From NCBI GenBank assembly GCA_030323885.1, contig CM059198.1, forward strand, positions 63,204,917-63,268,916: a stretch of 64,000 nt of DNA. Direction: 5' to 3'. This document shows positions 43,907 to 54,023 of the stretch, piece after piece (the stretch's first letter is position 1; each line of letters begins with the position of its first letter). Source of the stretch: Branchipolynoe longqiensis. Its lineage: Eukaryota; Annelida; Polychaeta; Phyllodocida; Polynoidae. A program made the position numbers and the translations under genes. The notes under the pieces are model-generated. The model saw only the letters and a list, made by a program, of their open reading frames with translations. It ran no database searches and had not been told where the DNA came from.

Positions 43907-44252
43907 GATGTGGTGGCCTAATCGGTAGAGCGCAGGCTACCCCTTCCAGTAGATCGGGGTTCGATACCCGGTCCAGTCAAACCAATGACATATAACAAAT
44001 TATACTTGTCGCTTCCTAGCCTGGCGCTCTACAATAACCAGTTAATAGGATAGGACGAGGACTGGTTAGCTCAGTGTCAGGATAATGTGACTGTGGGGGA
44101 TATCGGGTCATGGTGCCGTGAGCCTGGTCTCCAAGTGGGGCAGCACTCTTAAAAATTGCCTTGAGTGTGCACTGTCACAATTCGGTACCCATCCTGCTGT
44201 GACCTTAGATGTGGCCCGGATATAAAACTCTAACAACCAATCAACCTTCTTT
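43907..44252 (+). mobile_element. SINE-1, A-type head, full length
   Basis: GGTGGCCTAATCGGTAGAGC (A box), GGGGTTCGATACCCGG (B box), full body, and CTCTAACAACCAATCAACC tail. Confidence 0.92.
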
Positions 44253-44520
44253 CTTTTCTTTCCACCCAGTAGTCACCGGTGCTCGTGTAATTGGATACTG
44301 GAGCGCCACCTACACTGCTCACACGACCTGGCGACAATTCGGGGTGTGAAGGGGGTTAGGGGGGTGGGGGGGTTGTAGGAAATGCCAATGGACTGTCCCG
44401 ATTCGGAGATGTGGCGTTGTCGTGCTTCGTACTATAACGTGGATGAAAGTCCAAATTGGGATAGGGGAGGGGTTGGTTGGTTGTTGGAGTTTAACGTCCT
44501 GGCAACCATCTAAGGTCATA

Positions 44521-44694
44521 GGCCACTCGTGGCTAACAGATGTTTTCCTGCTGAAGGGGGACCCTCCCCCTGAATGTATTGAATGTCAGTCCCCACTGAC
44601 AGTCAAGCATATTTTACTAAACTGTGTTGATTTTATGGCACTGCGCCAACATTTTTATACTGCAAACAGCATGCATGACCTTTTACTAAAGTAA
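44521..44694 (+). pseudogene. ORF2 C-terminus of an I-type LINE
   Basis: The encoded tail contains PPPECIECQSPLTVKHILLN followed by C, i.e. C-x2-C-x7-H-x4-C, the zinc-knuckle-like motif that closes ORF2 in I/Jockey/R1-type LINEs. A TAA stop precedes the UTR. Reverse transcriptase and RNase H regions are absent because of 5' truncation. Confidence 0.75.
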
Positions 44695-44958
44695 AACAAG
44701 ACATTTTAGCCTTTTTGAGGGCAGCTGGTCTGTACCACCTCATATAGTTCATTAAAACAATTTTTACTAATTAATTATTTCATCTATTTTATTTAATTAT
44801 ATGATTTTGAGTTTTTTTAATTCATGTGTCTATTGACACATAATTGATTGTATGCTTTTACATTATAAGTAAAGGACTTGGTTGAATAAAAAACAAACAA
44901 TTCTCGCCGTGAATATGGCCTATGCTGCCCACACGGCATAAAGAAACCAGCAATCAAG
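44521..44958 (+). mobile_element. 5'-truncated I-type LINE
   Basis: 438 bp with an 11-bp perfect TSD CTAAGGTCATA (44,510-44,520; 44,959-44,969). Contains the last 57 codons of ORF2 and the complete 3' UTR (CTGTACCACCTCATATAGTT, GTGTCTATTGACACATAATT, GAATATGGCCTATGCTGCCC, tail AAGAAACCAGCAATCAA). It links the dispersed UTR fragments at 16.5, 34.1, 37.4 and 46.1 kb to a coding LINE. Confidence 0.88.
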
Positions 44959-45026
44959 CTAAGGTCATATCTCGACGAGGGGGAGGGGGTGACAAACACA
45001 TAATAGGGGTGGGGTGGGGAGTGGGG

Positions 45027-45825
45027 GAAAGGCCGTGCATAGTCCGATGGCTTTGAGTTTCTGTCATTTTCTAAGATTAATATATTAGTTTGATCGGTAC
45101 GATCTAGATCACTTTAAGTTGAAGTAACTCACATTTAAAATGAATAACATTGGAGATATTTGAAGTGTAAACATGCTAAATTAATTTTGGCAATCACACC
45201 AACACTCGGTCATCATAGGCTTCAGCAACAACATATTCTAATAAATTCACACATAATTAATTCCCTTTCCTGCTTAAAGCTGCATAGTCCAATCATTTTG
45301 AATTTCTGTATTTTTTCCGAGATAAATATATTAGATCGATCACTAGTATCTACTTTACATTAGTTCAAAGTTACTTTTATTTTAAATGGTAAACCTTTTA
45401 GATATTTTGAGTGCAAACATGGAAAATTAGTTTTGGCAAGCTTGCCAAAACTCTTAACACCATAGACTTCCTCAGTAACAGGTTCCGATAAATTGACTCA
45501 GTATTGACTTCTACGCAGAAACAAATGCTTAATAAGTGCATCAGTACCTAAGTTAGGTATGTAAAATCAAATCTAGATAATTGGTTTGGTTTTGACAATT
45601 TGAAATTTCATCGGACTATGCAGCTTCAATAAGGGCATCATTATCTCAGTTAGATATGTACGATCAAATTTAGATAATTGGTTTGGTTTTGACAATTTGA
45701 TATTTCATCGGACTATGCAGCTTTAATAAATGCATCATTATCTCAGTTACAGATGTACGATCAAATATAGATAATTGTTTTGGTTTTGAAAATGTGATGC
45801 TTTTATCGGACTATGCAATAGTGTG
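45027..45825. mobile_element. Cluster of GCATAGTCCGAT MITEs with three tandem right ends
   Basis: A partial copy (45,027-45,270) carries a full copy (45,275-45,628; TTAAAGCTGCATAGTCCAAT to complement end ATCGGACTATGCAGCTT). Then two more right-end blocks of about 97 bp follow (45,629-45,727; 45,728-45,825), each ending in ATCGGACTATGCA. AAGCTTGCCAAAACT lies at the centre of the full copy. Confidence 0.85.
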
Positions 45826-46083
45826 CAGTATTTCATGCACATTCTTTCCCTGTATCACATTATTTCCCTGTATCACATTCTTTCCCTGTATCATTTCACT
45901 TCAACGGGGATAAAAGTCGTCTGCAGCAAAAACTGCGGAAAACAAGCCGGAATTATTACACTGAGGGCGGATCTTCTCCCATAGATTTAGCACTGCGAGG
46001 GAATCGCGGAAAGATACCGGAAGTCAGGTTTCAACTAGCCGTGTTGTGATTGTATTATCACCCATACCCAACACTTTCTTGTT
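45826..46083. other. Unassigned spacer
   Basis: Three short TATCACATT(A/C)TTTCCCTG units (45,850-45,900); otherwise no features. Confidence 0.35.
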
Positions 46084-46096
46084 TAGGTTTTATGTT

Positions 46097-46311
46097 TGAT
46101 TGAGAAATGTTTGTTTGTTTATTGTTTATTTATTCTTCAAACCATCGCTTTTACATGTAAAAGCAGACAATCAATTATGTGCCAATAGACACTCATTAAA
46201 TTTAAAAAACTCACAATCATACATTGATGGACGAGGGAAACAAATTCCCGTATAAAAAGAAACGTTTTATTAATAATTGTTAGAATTTATTTAACAAATT
46301 ATATGAGGTGG
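46097..46311 (-). mobile_element. I-type LINE 3'-UTR fragment inside a SINE-1 remnant
   Basis: TSD TAGGTTTTATGTT (13 bp; 46,084-46,096 and 46,312-46,324). Minus orientation, with ACCATCGCTTTTACATGTAA and the complement of ACCACCTCATATAATT. The TSD is SINE-1 3' sequence. Confidence 0.88.
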
Positions 46312-46324
46312 TAGGTTTTATGTT

Positions 46325-46973
46325 CTAGCTACATCTAAGGTCATATAAGAACGGGCTTCGAACCACCAAACTGTTGGCATATACATCTCATTTAACAAAA
46401 AATTGTTTAAAGTTATTCGGTGAATATAATAAAATCCTGGACATCCGCGAAGCCGCAGAGATCTTTCATCCCTGCTTCAAAGACCTCCAACATTTTCATG
46501 CCGGTGTATTCAGTCTTGGCCAGGTTGGATTTAACTTTACCTTGCCTGGTGGGTTTTGAACCCCCCCCCCTCCCATTTTAGATACAGATCTTAGGGTGAT
46601 GTTATAATCTACTTTATTTTTAGTAACATTTAATATAGAAGGCTAGGAAAGGTTTACTCCAACCTGAGCAAGACTCTAAATATCGGAATGAAAATGCTGG
46701 ATCTAAGAGATGCTAGTGTCAGAGAAGGGGGGAATTTGCATTTAGATGTGAAACTGAAAGTAAATGTATGGGCGTGTATTCAACTCATAGATCATGAGGA
46801 ATAGAATGGTAGTGTTTATATATAACAAAATAAAAAAATAAAAAAATATATATAAAACAAACCCACGAGAAACTCGACATCACGTTGGGCAAATATATGC
46901 TAGAACATTGGTCGGACTTTGTACTTTGTGTTTTGTTTGGTATGGGGAGCCCAACATAAACCAGGAAAGAATA
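46325..46973. other. Unassigned spacer
   Basis: SINE-1 remnant at its start, then no recognisable feature; frames are short and unremarkable. Confidence 0.35.
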
Positions 46974-48540
46974 GAGAGACCGGGGAAGCGGGGAAGTGAG
47001 GGGCGGGGTACAGAGTGGGGGGGGGGGGAGTACGGAGAGGGGGATGAGGTTAGAGGGGGGGAAGGGGAGAGAGAGAGAGGGGAAGTGGGGAGAGTGAGGA
47101 GGGGTGGTTACGGGGATGAGGAGGGGGGGAAGGGGTAGAAAGGGGCAGGGGAGGGGGGGAAGGGGTAAGAGAGGGGAAGGGAGATAGAGAGGGAAGGGGC
47201 AGAGGGTGTGGAGAGGGGAGGGGGTGGAGAGAGGGGAAGGGGTGGAGAGAGGGTAAGGGGTGGAGGGGGTAAGGGGTAGGAGAGAGGGGAAGGGGAGAGG
47301 AGGGGAAGGGGGGGAGGGGAAGGGGAGAGGGGAAGGGGAGAGGGGAAGGAGGGAGAGGGGGAAAGGAGAGGGGGAAGGGGAAGATAGGGGAAGGAAGGGG
47401 AGGGGAAGGGGAGAGAGGGGAAGGAAGGGGAGAGGGGAAAGGGGGGAGGGGAAGAGAGGGAAAGGGGAAGGGGGGGAGGGGGAAGGGGAAGGGGAGGGGA
47501 AGGGAGGGGAAGGGGAGGGAGGGGAAGGGGGGAGGGAAGGGGAGGAGGAGGGGGGAGAGGGAAGGGGGAGAGAGGGAAAAGAGGGGAAGAAGGGGAAGGA
47601 GTGGAAGGAAGGGAGAGGGGGGAGGGGGGGAGAGGGGAGGGAGGAAGAGAGGGAAGGGGAGGGAGGGAGAGGGGGGGAAGGGGGGAGGAGGGGGGGAGGG
47701 GGAGGGAGGGAGGGGAGGGATGGGGGGGGAGGGGAAGGGGGGGAGGGGAAGAGGAGGGAGGGAAGGGGAAGGGGAAGGGGGGAGAGGGGAAGGGGAGGGA
47801 GGGGGGAGAGGGGAGAGGAAGGGAGAGGGGAAGGGGAGGGGGGAAGAGGCTAAGAAGGGGAAGGGGGGGGGAAGGGGTAAGAGAGGGGAAGGGGAAGAGA
47901 GGAAGGGGGGAGAGGGGAAGCGGGGGAGGGGAAGGGGGAGAGAGGGAAGGGGAGAGAGGGAAGGGGGGAGAGGGGAAGGGTAAGAGAGGGGAAGGGGTAA
48001 GAGAGGGGGGGAAGAGGGGGAGAGGTAAGAGAGGGGAAGGGGAAGAGGGGGGTAAGGAGGGAAGGGGGGAAGGGGAAGGGGAAGGGGAAGGGGGAGAGGG
48101 GAAGGGGGGAGAGGGAAGGGGAGAAGGGGAAGGGGGGGAAGGGGGAAGGGGAAGGGGGAAGGGAAGGGAAGAGGGGAAGGGGAAGGGGGAGAGGGGAAGG
48201 GGAAGGAGGGGAAGGGGAGGGAGAGGAGAAGGGGGAATGGGGGTGAGAGAGGGCAATTGGGGAGAGAAAGAGAAAGGGGAGAGAGGGGAATGGGGGAGAG
48301 GGCGGGGGAGACCGAGGCCGAGGGAAGGAGGCGGAGAGGAAGGATGCGGAGAGGGAGGAGAGAAGGGGAGGTGAGTGCGGGAAGGGCAAACAGGAAGGGG
48401 GAGGGGGAAAGAGGATTGAAAAGGGAGAAAAAGATACAAGGATACATAAACTTAAAGGCAAAGAGCAAGGAACAGATCTAGATAGAGAAAGATGGGATCG
48501 GGTGGGGGGGGGGGGGCGGGGGAGGGAGGGGAGAGACAAA
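46974..48540. repeat. 1.5-kb polypurine tract
   Basis: Well over 90% purine on the plus strand, of GGGGAA, GGGGAGA and GAGGGG units, rarely broken by GTAA. The 443- and 472-aa minus-strand frames consist almost wholly of Pro, Ser, Leu and Phe because pyrimidine-only codons contain no stop. Not coding. Confidence 0.95.
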
Positions 48541-48790
48541 CTGAGAACGAGAGCAAATAACATAGCACTAAGGGACTAAGTCTGCTCAGTATCGAAACGC
48601 CAGGCTGTGAAAGGACACAACAAACAGAATGCCATGTATTTAGGTGGCTTCGTGAGTCACTTGATGGATCCAATATGGCGGCTGCGCCCCCATTGCCACT
48701 CGATTAGTCAGACATCAGACGCACCCCTTCACTTGCAGTGCAATTCGGAAACTTTTCTCCACCCACACCTCCGGCCTTCCTCAGTCATCG
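48541..48790. other. Unassigned patch with YY1-like site
   Basis: CCAATATGGCGGCTGCGCCC at 48,668 contains the YY1 core AATATGGCGGC. No exon or TATA box seen. Confidence 0.3.
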
Positions 48791-49083
48791 GCCACGGTGG
48801 CCAAATCGTGGGTCTCGCGTGCAGGAGATCAGAAGTTTGGTTCCCGGTCGAGTCAAACCAACGACTTATCAAATTGATACTTGTCGCTTCCTAGCCTGAT
48901 GCTCAGCATTAATAATAGGATAACGCAAGGACTGGTTAGCTCAGTGTCAGGATAATGTGACTGAGTGGGAAATTGGGTCAGCTGATTTCCAGTGGGCAAG
49001 CAGAATAAAGTCAGCATGAGTGTGCACTGTCACAAGTCCTGATATGACCTTAGATGTTGCCAGGACGTACAACCAACCAACCT
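48791..49083 (+). mobile_element. SINE-1, A-type head, small deletions
   Basis: CCACGGTGGCCAAATCGTGG, GGTTCCCGGTCGAGTC, body, and GACGTACAACCAACCAACC tail. Confidence 0.88.
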
Positions 49084-49543
49084 TCCCTCCCTACAATCTC
49101 CACCACAGGCCCCTCTCAGGCCGCTCGCTATCCAAGTCTGTGTCAGTGTCTGGCGGGTATTCTGGGGGCAGTCCAGATAGCAGTGAACCGAGCACCAACA
49201 CCAGACACCCTTCCACGCTGCCACACTGCCCGTGGATCGGACAAACACAACAAACAGGCGTGCCGACACCTAAATCATATTGAAACGCCGTCGGCAGCGG
49301 TAGACGTTCATCATTTAGCAAGCCTTGGTTGGCAGCGTTGAGTTCTCCCAGGCGCAATGGGTTGGTGAGAGAGTTGCTATCAGGTTTTTTGTTAAACCCT
49401 CTTATCAAAACAAAGCCCGCCCTCCACTCACATTCAGTAGGGCTTCCAGTAGGTTACACCTCATATCGGTACCAGGGGCGGGGCTATGGCGGTGGGCTGG
49501 GGTGAGGTAGGGAGGGGGAGGGGGAGGGGGCGGGGGAGGGGGA
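49084..49543. other. Unassigned spacer
   Basis: Single-copy-looking sequence with moderate GC. Several frames of 80-105 codons overlap on both strands, none with recognisable motifs. A G-rich tract lies at 49,505-49,543. Confidence 0.3.
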
Positions 49544-49808
49544 AGTTTGTTTGTTGTTGTTTGTTTGTTGTTTTACGTCTGGGCAACATCTAAGGTCATA
49601 TCAGGATGGGTAGCGACTTGTGACAGTGCGCACTCATGGTGACTTTATAGTGCTGCCCCACTGGAAGAACAGGTCGCCAGGACCAGGACCTGATATCCCA
49701 CTCAGTCCCATTATCCTGATACTGAGCCGACCAGTCCTTGTCCTATCCTATTAATGCCGAGCGCCAGGCTAGGAAGGGACAAGTATCAATTTTTAAGTCA
49801 TTGGTTTA
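49544..49808 (-). mobile_element. SINE-1, head missing
   Basis: GTTTGTTTGTTGTTTTACGT to AGTCATTGGTTTACTGAG; continues into CAACTTAACAGAACCTG, which is also next to the copy at 51.5 kb. Confidence 0.85.
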
Positions 49809-49914
49809 CTGAGTCAACTTAACAGAACCTGGTGGTGGATGGAAGCAAAATGTGGACGGTGGAAGCGCTACAGAGAAGGTGTGAAGTTTCTTAATATTTC
49901 ACATTTGTTTCTTG

Positions 49915-50125
49915 GTATTGGTGCCCTAGCAATACCTAAGGTCATATCAGGATGGGTGCCAAACTTGTGGCAATGTACACGCACGATGACTTTATAGTGC
50001 TGCCCCATTGGCACCATGATCAAATATCCCACACAGTCACATTATCCAAATACTCTGCTAACCAGTCCTTGTCCTATCCTATTAATGTCGAGCCCCATGC
50101 TAGGTAGCGAGAAGTATCAACTGTT
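49915..50125 (-). mobile_element. SINE-1, 5'-truncated
   Basis: GGTGCCCTAGCAATACCTAA to GAAGTATCAACTGTTA. Confidence 0.85.
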
Positions 50126-50128
50126 ATG

Positions 50129-50290
50129 GGTGAGAGGTAGCGAGGGAGAGAGGGAGAGAGGTAGCGAGGGAGAGAGGTAGCGAGGGAGAGAGGGAGAGAG
50201 GAAGGGAGGGAGAGAGGGAGAGAGGGAGAGAGGGAGAGAGGGAGAGAGGGAGAGAGGGAGAGAGGGAGAGAGGGAGAGAGGGAGAGACAA
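50129..50290. repeat. (GAGAGAGG)n array
   Basis: GGGAGAGA octamers with GTAGCGAG variants at the left. Confidence 0.9.
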
Positions 50291-50362
50291 ATCCAGGGAG
50301 TTAATACTGATCAAGCGATTATTAAAAAGATTTGTCCATAATTTGGTGGAGTTATTCACTAG

Positions 50363-50554
50363 GTGAGGTACTCCAGACTGGACCTGCGACACAACTTTTT
50401 CAGCTTTAGGGTGGTTGACCTGTGGAATGACCTGCCGGAGAGTGTCGTAGCAGTGGAATCGGTGAACTGTTTCAAGTCCCGACTGGATGCATACTGGTCA
50501 AGCATTACATATATCTTGGAGCCAGTGACATTTGCTATGATCCACCATATCTGA
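50363..50554 (+). pseudogene. C-terminus of a CR1/L2-type LINE
   Basis: The frame reads RYSRLDLRHNFFSFRVVDLW, then NDLPESVVAVESVN and CFKSRLDAYW. This LR-x-N-FF-S-x-RVV-x-LWN-x-LP pattern with a distal FK-x-RLD-x-W is the C-terminal signature of CR1/L2/Rex-type ORF2. An in-frame TAG lies just upstream and the RT domain is missing. Confidence 0.75.
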
Positions 50555-50689
50555 AGAACTGTCTCCACTTCTATTAATTAAGAGCGGCTAACAGGTCCAA
50601 GGGCTATTATAGCTATATCCTATTGATTAATACACACCAATACCAACACTACCATCACCCACACACAGACGCCAACAGCACCCATGAGT

Positions 50690-50800
50690 TCTAACCGAGC
50701 GGAAGCAGTAATCGTCAACAGGACTGCGCATGCCCAGAACACAGAAGCTTCGGCGGGCTTTTCCGGCGAGACATTCGCATGCGCACTACTGCCCTGAAGA
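50690..50800. promoter_or_regulatory. Possible NRF-1-type promoter patch
   Basis: Two NRF-1-like sites (CTGCGCATGCCC at 50,724; CGCATGCGCAC at 50,776) within about 60 bp, in CpG-containing sequence. No adjacent exon recognised. Confidence 0.3.
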
Positions 50801-51046
50801 TCCAGCATCCGCTCCCCTCTCATCCCCCCCCCCCGCCCCAAACACACACATTGCTGTTACCCAGAATGCACCTCCTCTCCACAGCCTCGACGTGCCTGCA
50901 ATTCCTCAATTAGCTCCACAGCACCACTCCCATTCTGTAGGCGCTAATTGCGGACGTGAACAACCGCTGGGTGGTAGGTAGGTAATTATGTCCATGCCTT
51001 CATATTTTTCGTACTTCTCAGAGCAGATAATAGATATGCTATTAGC
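50801..51046. other. Unassigned spacer
   Basis: C run (50,825-50,834) and a TAGGTAGGTAAT stretch; nothing else. Confidence 0.35.
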
Positions 51047-51145
51047 CTTAAAGCTGCATAGTCCAATGAAATATCAAATTTTCAAAACCAAACCAAATAT
51101 CTAGATTTGATTCTACATATCTAACTTAGATCCTGATGCACTTAT

Positions 51146-51493
51146 TAAAGTTGCATAGTTTGATGATTTTGAGTTTCTGAAATTTTCTGAGATAAATACA
51201 TTAGGTTGATCGTTATTATGTACCATACTTGAAGTAACTTTTATCTTAAGTGGCTAACTTTTGAGATATTTGAAGTGCAACCATGCAAAATTAATTTTGG
51301 CAAGCTTGTCAAAACTGACCCCATAGGCTTCTGCAGTAACAGGTTCTATTCAATTGCCTCGGTATTCCTTTATGTGTGGTGACAAATGTTTAATAAGTGC
51401 ACCAGTATATACGTTAGATATGTAGAATGAAATTTAGATAATTGTTTTGTTTTTGAAAATTTGATATTTTCATCGGACTATGCAGCTTTAAGC
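51146..51493. mobile_element. GCATAGTCCGAT MITE, full inner copy
   Basis: 348 bp, TAAAGTTGCATAGTTTGATG to ATCGGACTATGCAGCTTTA, with TA at each end. Central GCAAGCTTGTCAAAACT. Confidence 0.85.
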
Positions 51494-51513
51494 AGTTATT
51501 TCTGCATAGAAGG

Positions 51514-51775
51514 TTTTGTTTGTTTGTTATTGTTTTACGTCCTAGCAACATCTAAATTCATATCAGGATGGGTACCGACTTGTGACAGTGCACACTTATG
51601 GTGACTTTATAGTGCTACCCCACTGGAAGATCAGGCCACCAGCACCATGACCTGATATCCCACTCAGTCACATTATCCTGACACAGAGCCGACCAGTCCT
51701 TGTCCTATCCTATTAATGCCGAGCACCAGGCGAGGAAGCGATAAGTATCAATTTTTAAGTCATTGGTTTACTGAG
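51514..51775 (-). mobile_element. SINE-1, head missing
   Basis: GTTTGTTTGTTATTGTTTTA to AGTCATTGGTTTACTGAG. Ends at exactly the same place as the copy at 49,544. Confidence 0.85.
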
Positions 51776-52077
51776 CCAATTTAACAGAACCTGTTTCTGC
51801 AGATTGGTGCAGCTTGCCAAAACTAATTTGACATCTATGCACTCAAAATATCTCAAATGTTTACCATTTAAAATAAAAGTAATTTTGAACTAATGTAAAG
51901 TAGATACTAGTGATCGATCTCATATATTTATCTCATAAAAAATACAGAAATTTGAAACCATCGGACTATGCAACTTTAAGGTTTTAACCAAATTCAACTG
52001 CTACAGTTACCTGCCGGTTTGTCTTGTTTGCTATGCTAATAATGTACTTCGCATCACCTAGTACCATACCCAATAAG

Positions 52078-52390
52078 TTTAGCATCCGTCTCCCGTTTTG
52101 GTATATCGTGGGATTCCAACCCATGGATTCGAACCCTGACCGAGTCACACAAATGACATAAAAAGTGTATGCTTGTCGCTTCCTAGCCTGGCACTCAGCA
52201 TTATTAGGATAGGGTAAGGACTGTTTGGATCAGTGTCCGGATAATGTGACCGAGTGGGATATCTGGTCATGGTGCTGGTGGCCTGGTCTCCCAGTGGGGC
52301 AGCATTATAAAGTTGCCATGAGTGCGTACTGTCAGAAGTCAGTACCTATCCTGATATCACCTTAAATGTTGTCAGAGAATGTGAGGCAAA
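52078..52390 (+). mobile_element. SINE-1, B-type head
   Basis: GCATCCGTCTCCCGTTTTGG, GATTCGAACCCTGACCGAG (B box), full body; tail truncated after TAAATGTTGTCAG. Confidence 0.85.
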
Positions 52391-52427
52391 TAAAAGTGAT
52401 CCTGCCCGAGTGAAAGTCTAAAGCCTA

Positions 52428-52854
52428 AAGCCCTGGTTACATACACGATAGTGAACATAGTATAGATTAATGTGGGTCAAATATGGTGTAAGTACGTTAA
52501 AATATGGTGAAAGATGTTAAGGTACGGCAGGTTTTGGTATGGATAAATACGTCTCAGCACAGATGCCGGTATGTTCAACTACGTTTAACGTATGTTAGCC
52601 TCCCCTACGGTCAACTACGTTCAAGTACGCTAGAGTACATTAAGGGTACGGAGCCTTCGGCACAGTATGTTAGCCTCTAACGTAGCACTCTTTTGAACAT
52701 GTCCAAAGATTAAATCGGAACTCACGGCCCACCCATGTTATTACCAAGATAGCATGACGGAGAGGTATGGATGCCGGTAAATTCAACTATGTTCAACTAC
52801 GTTAGCCTCCACTATGTTCAACTACATCCACTGACGTGTATGTGACTGGGCCTT
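52428..52854. mobile_element. TIR element related to GTCACAC group, TACGTTCAACTACG-rich
   Basis: Left AAGCCCTGGTTACATACACG, right complement AAGGCCCAGTCACATACACG, TA at both ends. The interior repeats TTCAACTACG, ACGTT and TTAGCCTC variants. CTTTTGAACATGTCCAAAGA at 52,690 corresponds to the group's core palindrome. Confidence 0.75.
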
Positions 52855-52856
52855 TA

Positions 52857-53176
52857 GCAAGAATATTGTGCCTTTCTTGACGGGGTCGGAGGGATTCTAT
52901 ATGGCTCTCCGTGCTTATGCTGACTGCTGCGTTTCAGCCAACAAACCCCTACACATACTTGCAGCCACAAGAACACCAAAGCAAAAAGTAGACAAAAACT
53001 CGCCGTCCATTGCTCCAGATGACACTCAATTGAGTTCTGGATGTCGAATATGTCGCTACTGCATCCGAAACGCATCTTTTTGGCCACCAGGTGGCGTCTG
53101 GGTAGCTACACACCAAGCAATGGTGGCAGTCAGCCAAGCAGGACAGGCGTCCATACATCAAGCACTGGCAAAAAGT
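52857..53176. other. Unassigned, possibly single-copy
   Basis: A 103-codon plus frame (52,868-53,179) and 70-77-codon minus frames overlap. None has a recognisable motif, and splice-site context is unclear. Reported without function. Confidence 0.3.
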
Positions 53177-53598
53177 TAGTTTGTTGTTGTTGTTTTACGT
53201 CCTGGCAAAATCCAAGGTCATATCATGACGGGTACCGACTTGTGACAGTGTGCACTCATGGTGACTTCATAGTTGGTTTGCTTGTTGGAAATTTACATGC
53301 TGGCAACATCTAAGGTCATCTTGACGGGTACCGACTTGTGACAGTGCACACTCATGGTGACTTTATAGTGCTGCCCCAGTGGGAAATCAAACCACTGCCA
53401 CCATGACCCAATATCCCACTCAGTCACGTAATCCGGAGAGTTAGCCAGTACTTGCCCTATCCTATTAATGCTGAGCACCAGGCTACTAGGTGATAAGTAT
53501 AAATTTTGTAAGTCATTGGTTTGACTCGACTGGGAAATGAACTCCCGAGATTCCGCACAGGAGGCCTGCGCTCTAGCGATTCAGCCACGGCGTCCAGT
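53177..53598 (-). mobile_element. SINE-1 fragment followed by a full SINE-1
   Basis: 3' part 53,177-53,274, then a second tail (GTTGGTTTGCTTGTTGGAAA) and a complete body with A-type head complement (CTCTAGCGATTCAGCCACGG). Confidence 0.88.
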
Positions 53599-53751
53599 CA
53601 TTGATAAAGTTGGCATGCATTACTATTACTTGTATTAGTCGGATCCATGGATCAGCCATCCTCTTAGTTTAACCAGAAATATCCAGTGCACGGCCTCTTT
53701 GACACATATATCGAGAACCTATCAGTATCAGGTTGATATTGATATTGATAT

Positions 53752-54015
53752 CAATATTTGTCGCTTCCTAGCCTGGCACTCAGCATTAACAGGAAATGAC
53801 TGGTTACCCCACTATCAGGATAATGTGACTGAGTGGGATATCAGGTCATGGTACTGGTGGCCTGGTGCTATAAAGTTGCCATGAGTATGCACTTTCACCA
53901 GTCAGTACCCATCCTGATATAACGTGAAATGTTGCCAGGACGAAGAATTCCAACAACCCCCTAACCCTTAGATCTTGCCAGGACGTCAAACTCCAACAAC
54001 CAACCAACCAACCTA
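53752..54015 (+). mobile_element. SINE-1, head missing, with repeated 3' end
   Basis: TTGTCGCTTCCTAGCCTGGC to AATTCCAACAACCCC, then a second 3' end (GATCTTGCCAGGACGTCAAA) with (CCAA)n tail. Confidence 0.85.
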
Positions 54016-54023
54016 ACTACGTC

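Larger units (their letters stand above)
44463..44980 (-). mobile_element. SINE-1 3' fragment split by a LINE
   Basis: GGTTGGTTGTTGGAGTTTAA to CTAAGGTCATA (44,520), resuming as CTAAGGTCATATCTCGACGA at 44,959. Confidence 0.85.
51047..51978. mobile_element. GCATAGTCCGAT MITE hosting a second copy of itself and a SINE-1
   Basis: Outer element in reverse orientation: TAAAGCTGCATAGTCCAATG on the left, complement end ATCGGACTATGCAACTTTAA on the right. It is broken by a full forward copy (51,146-51,493) at TA and by SINE-1 (51,514-51,775). Outer sequence reads continuously once both are skipped. Confidence 0.8.

Noticed and set aside
47050..48468. Minus-strand open frames of 443-472 codons, Pro/Ser/Leu-rich
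   Set aside because: They translate a polypurine tract. Pyrimidine-only codons contain no stop, so all three minus frames stay open; there is no motif content.
52868..53179. 103-codon frame as a host gene
   Set aside because: No recognisable domain, overlapping open frames on the minus strand, and it ends inside a SINE-1 copy.
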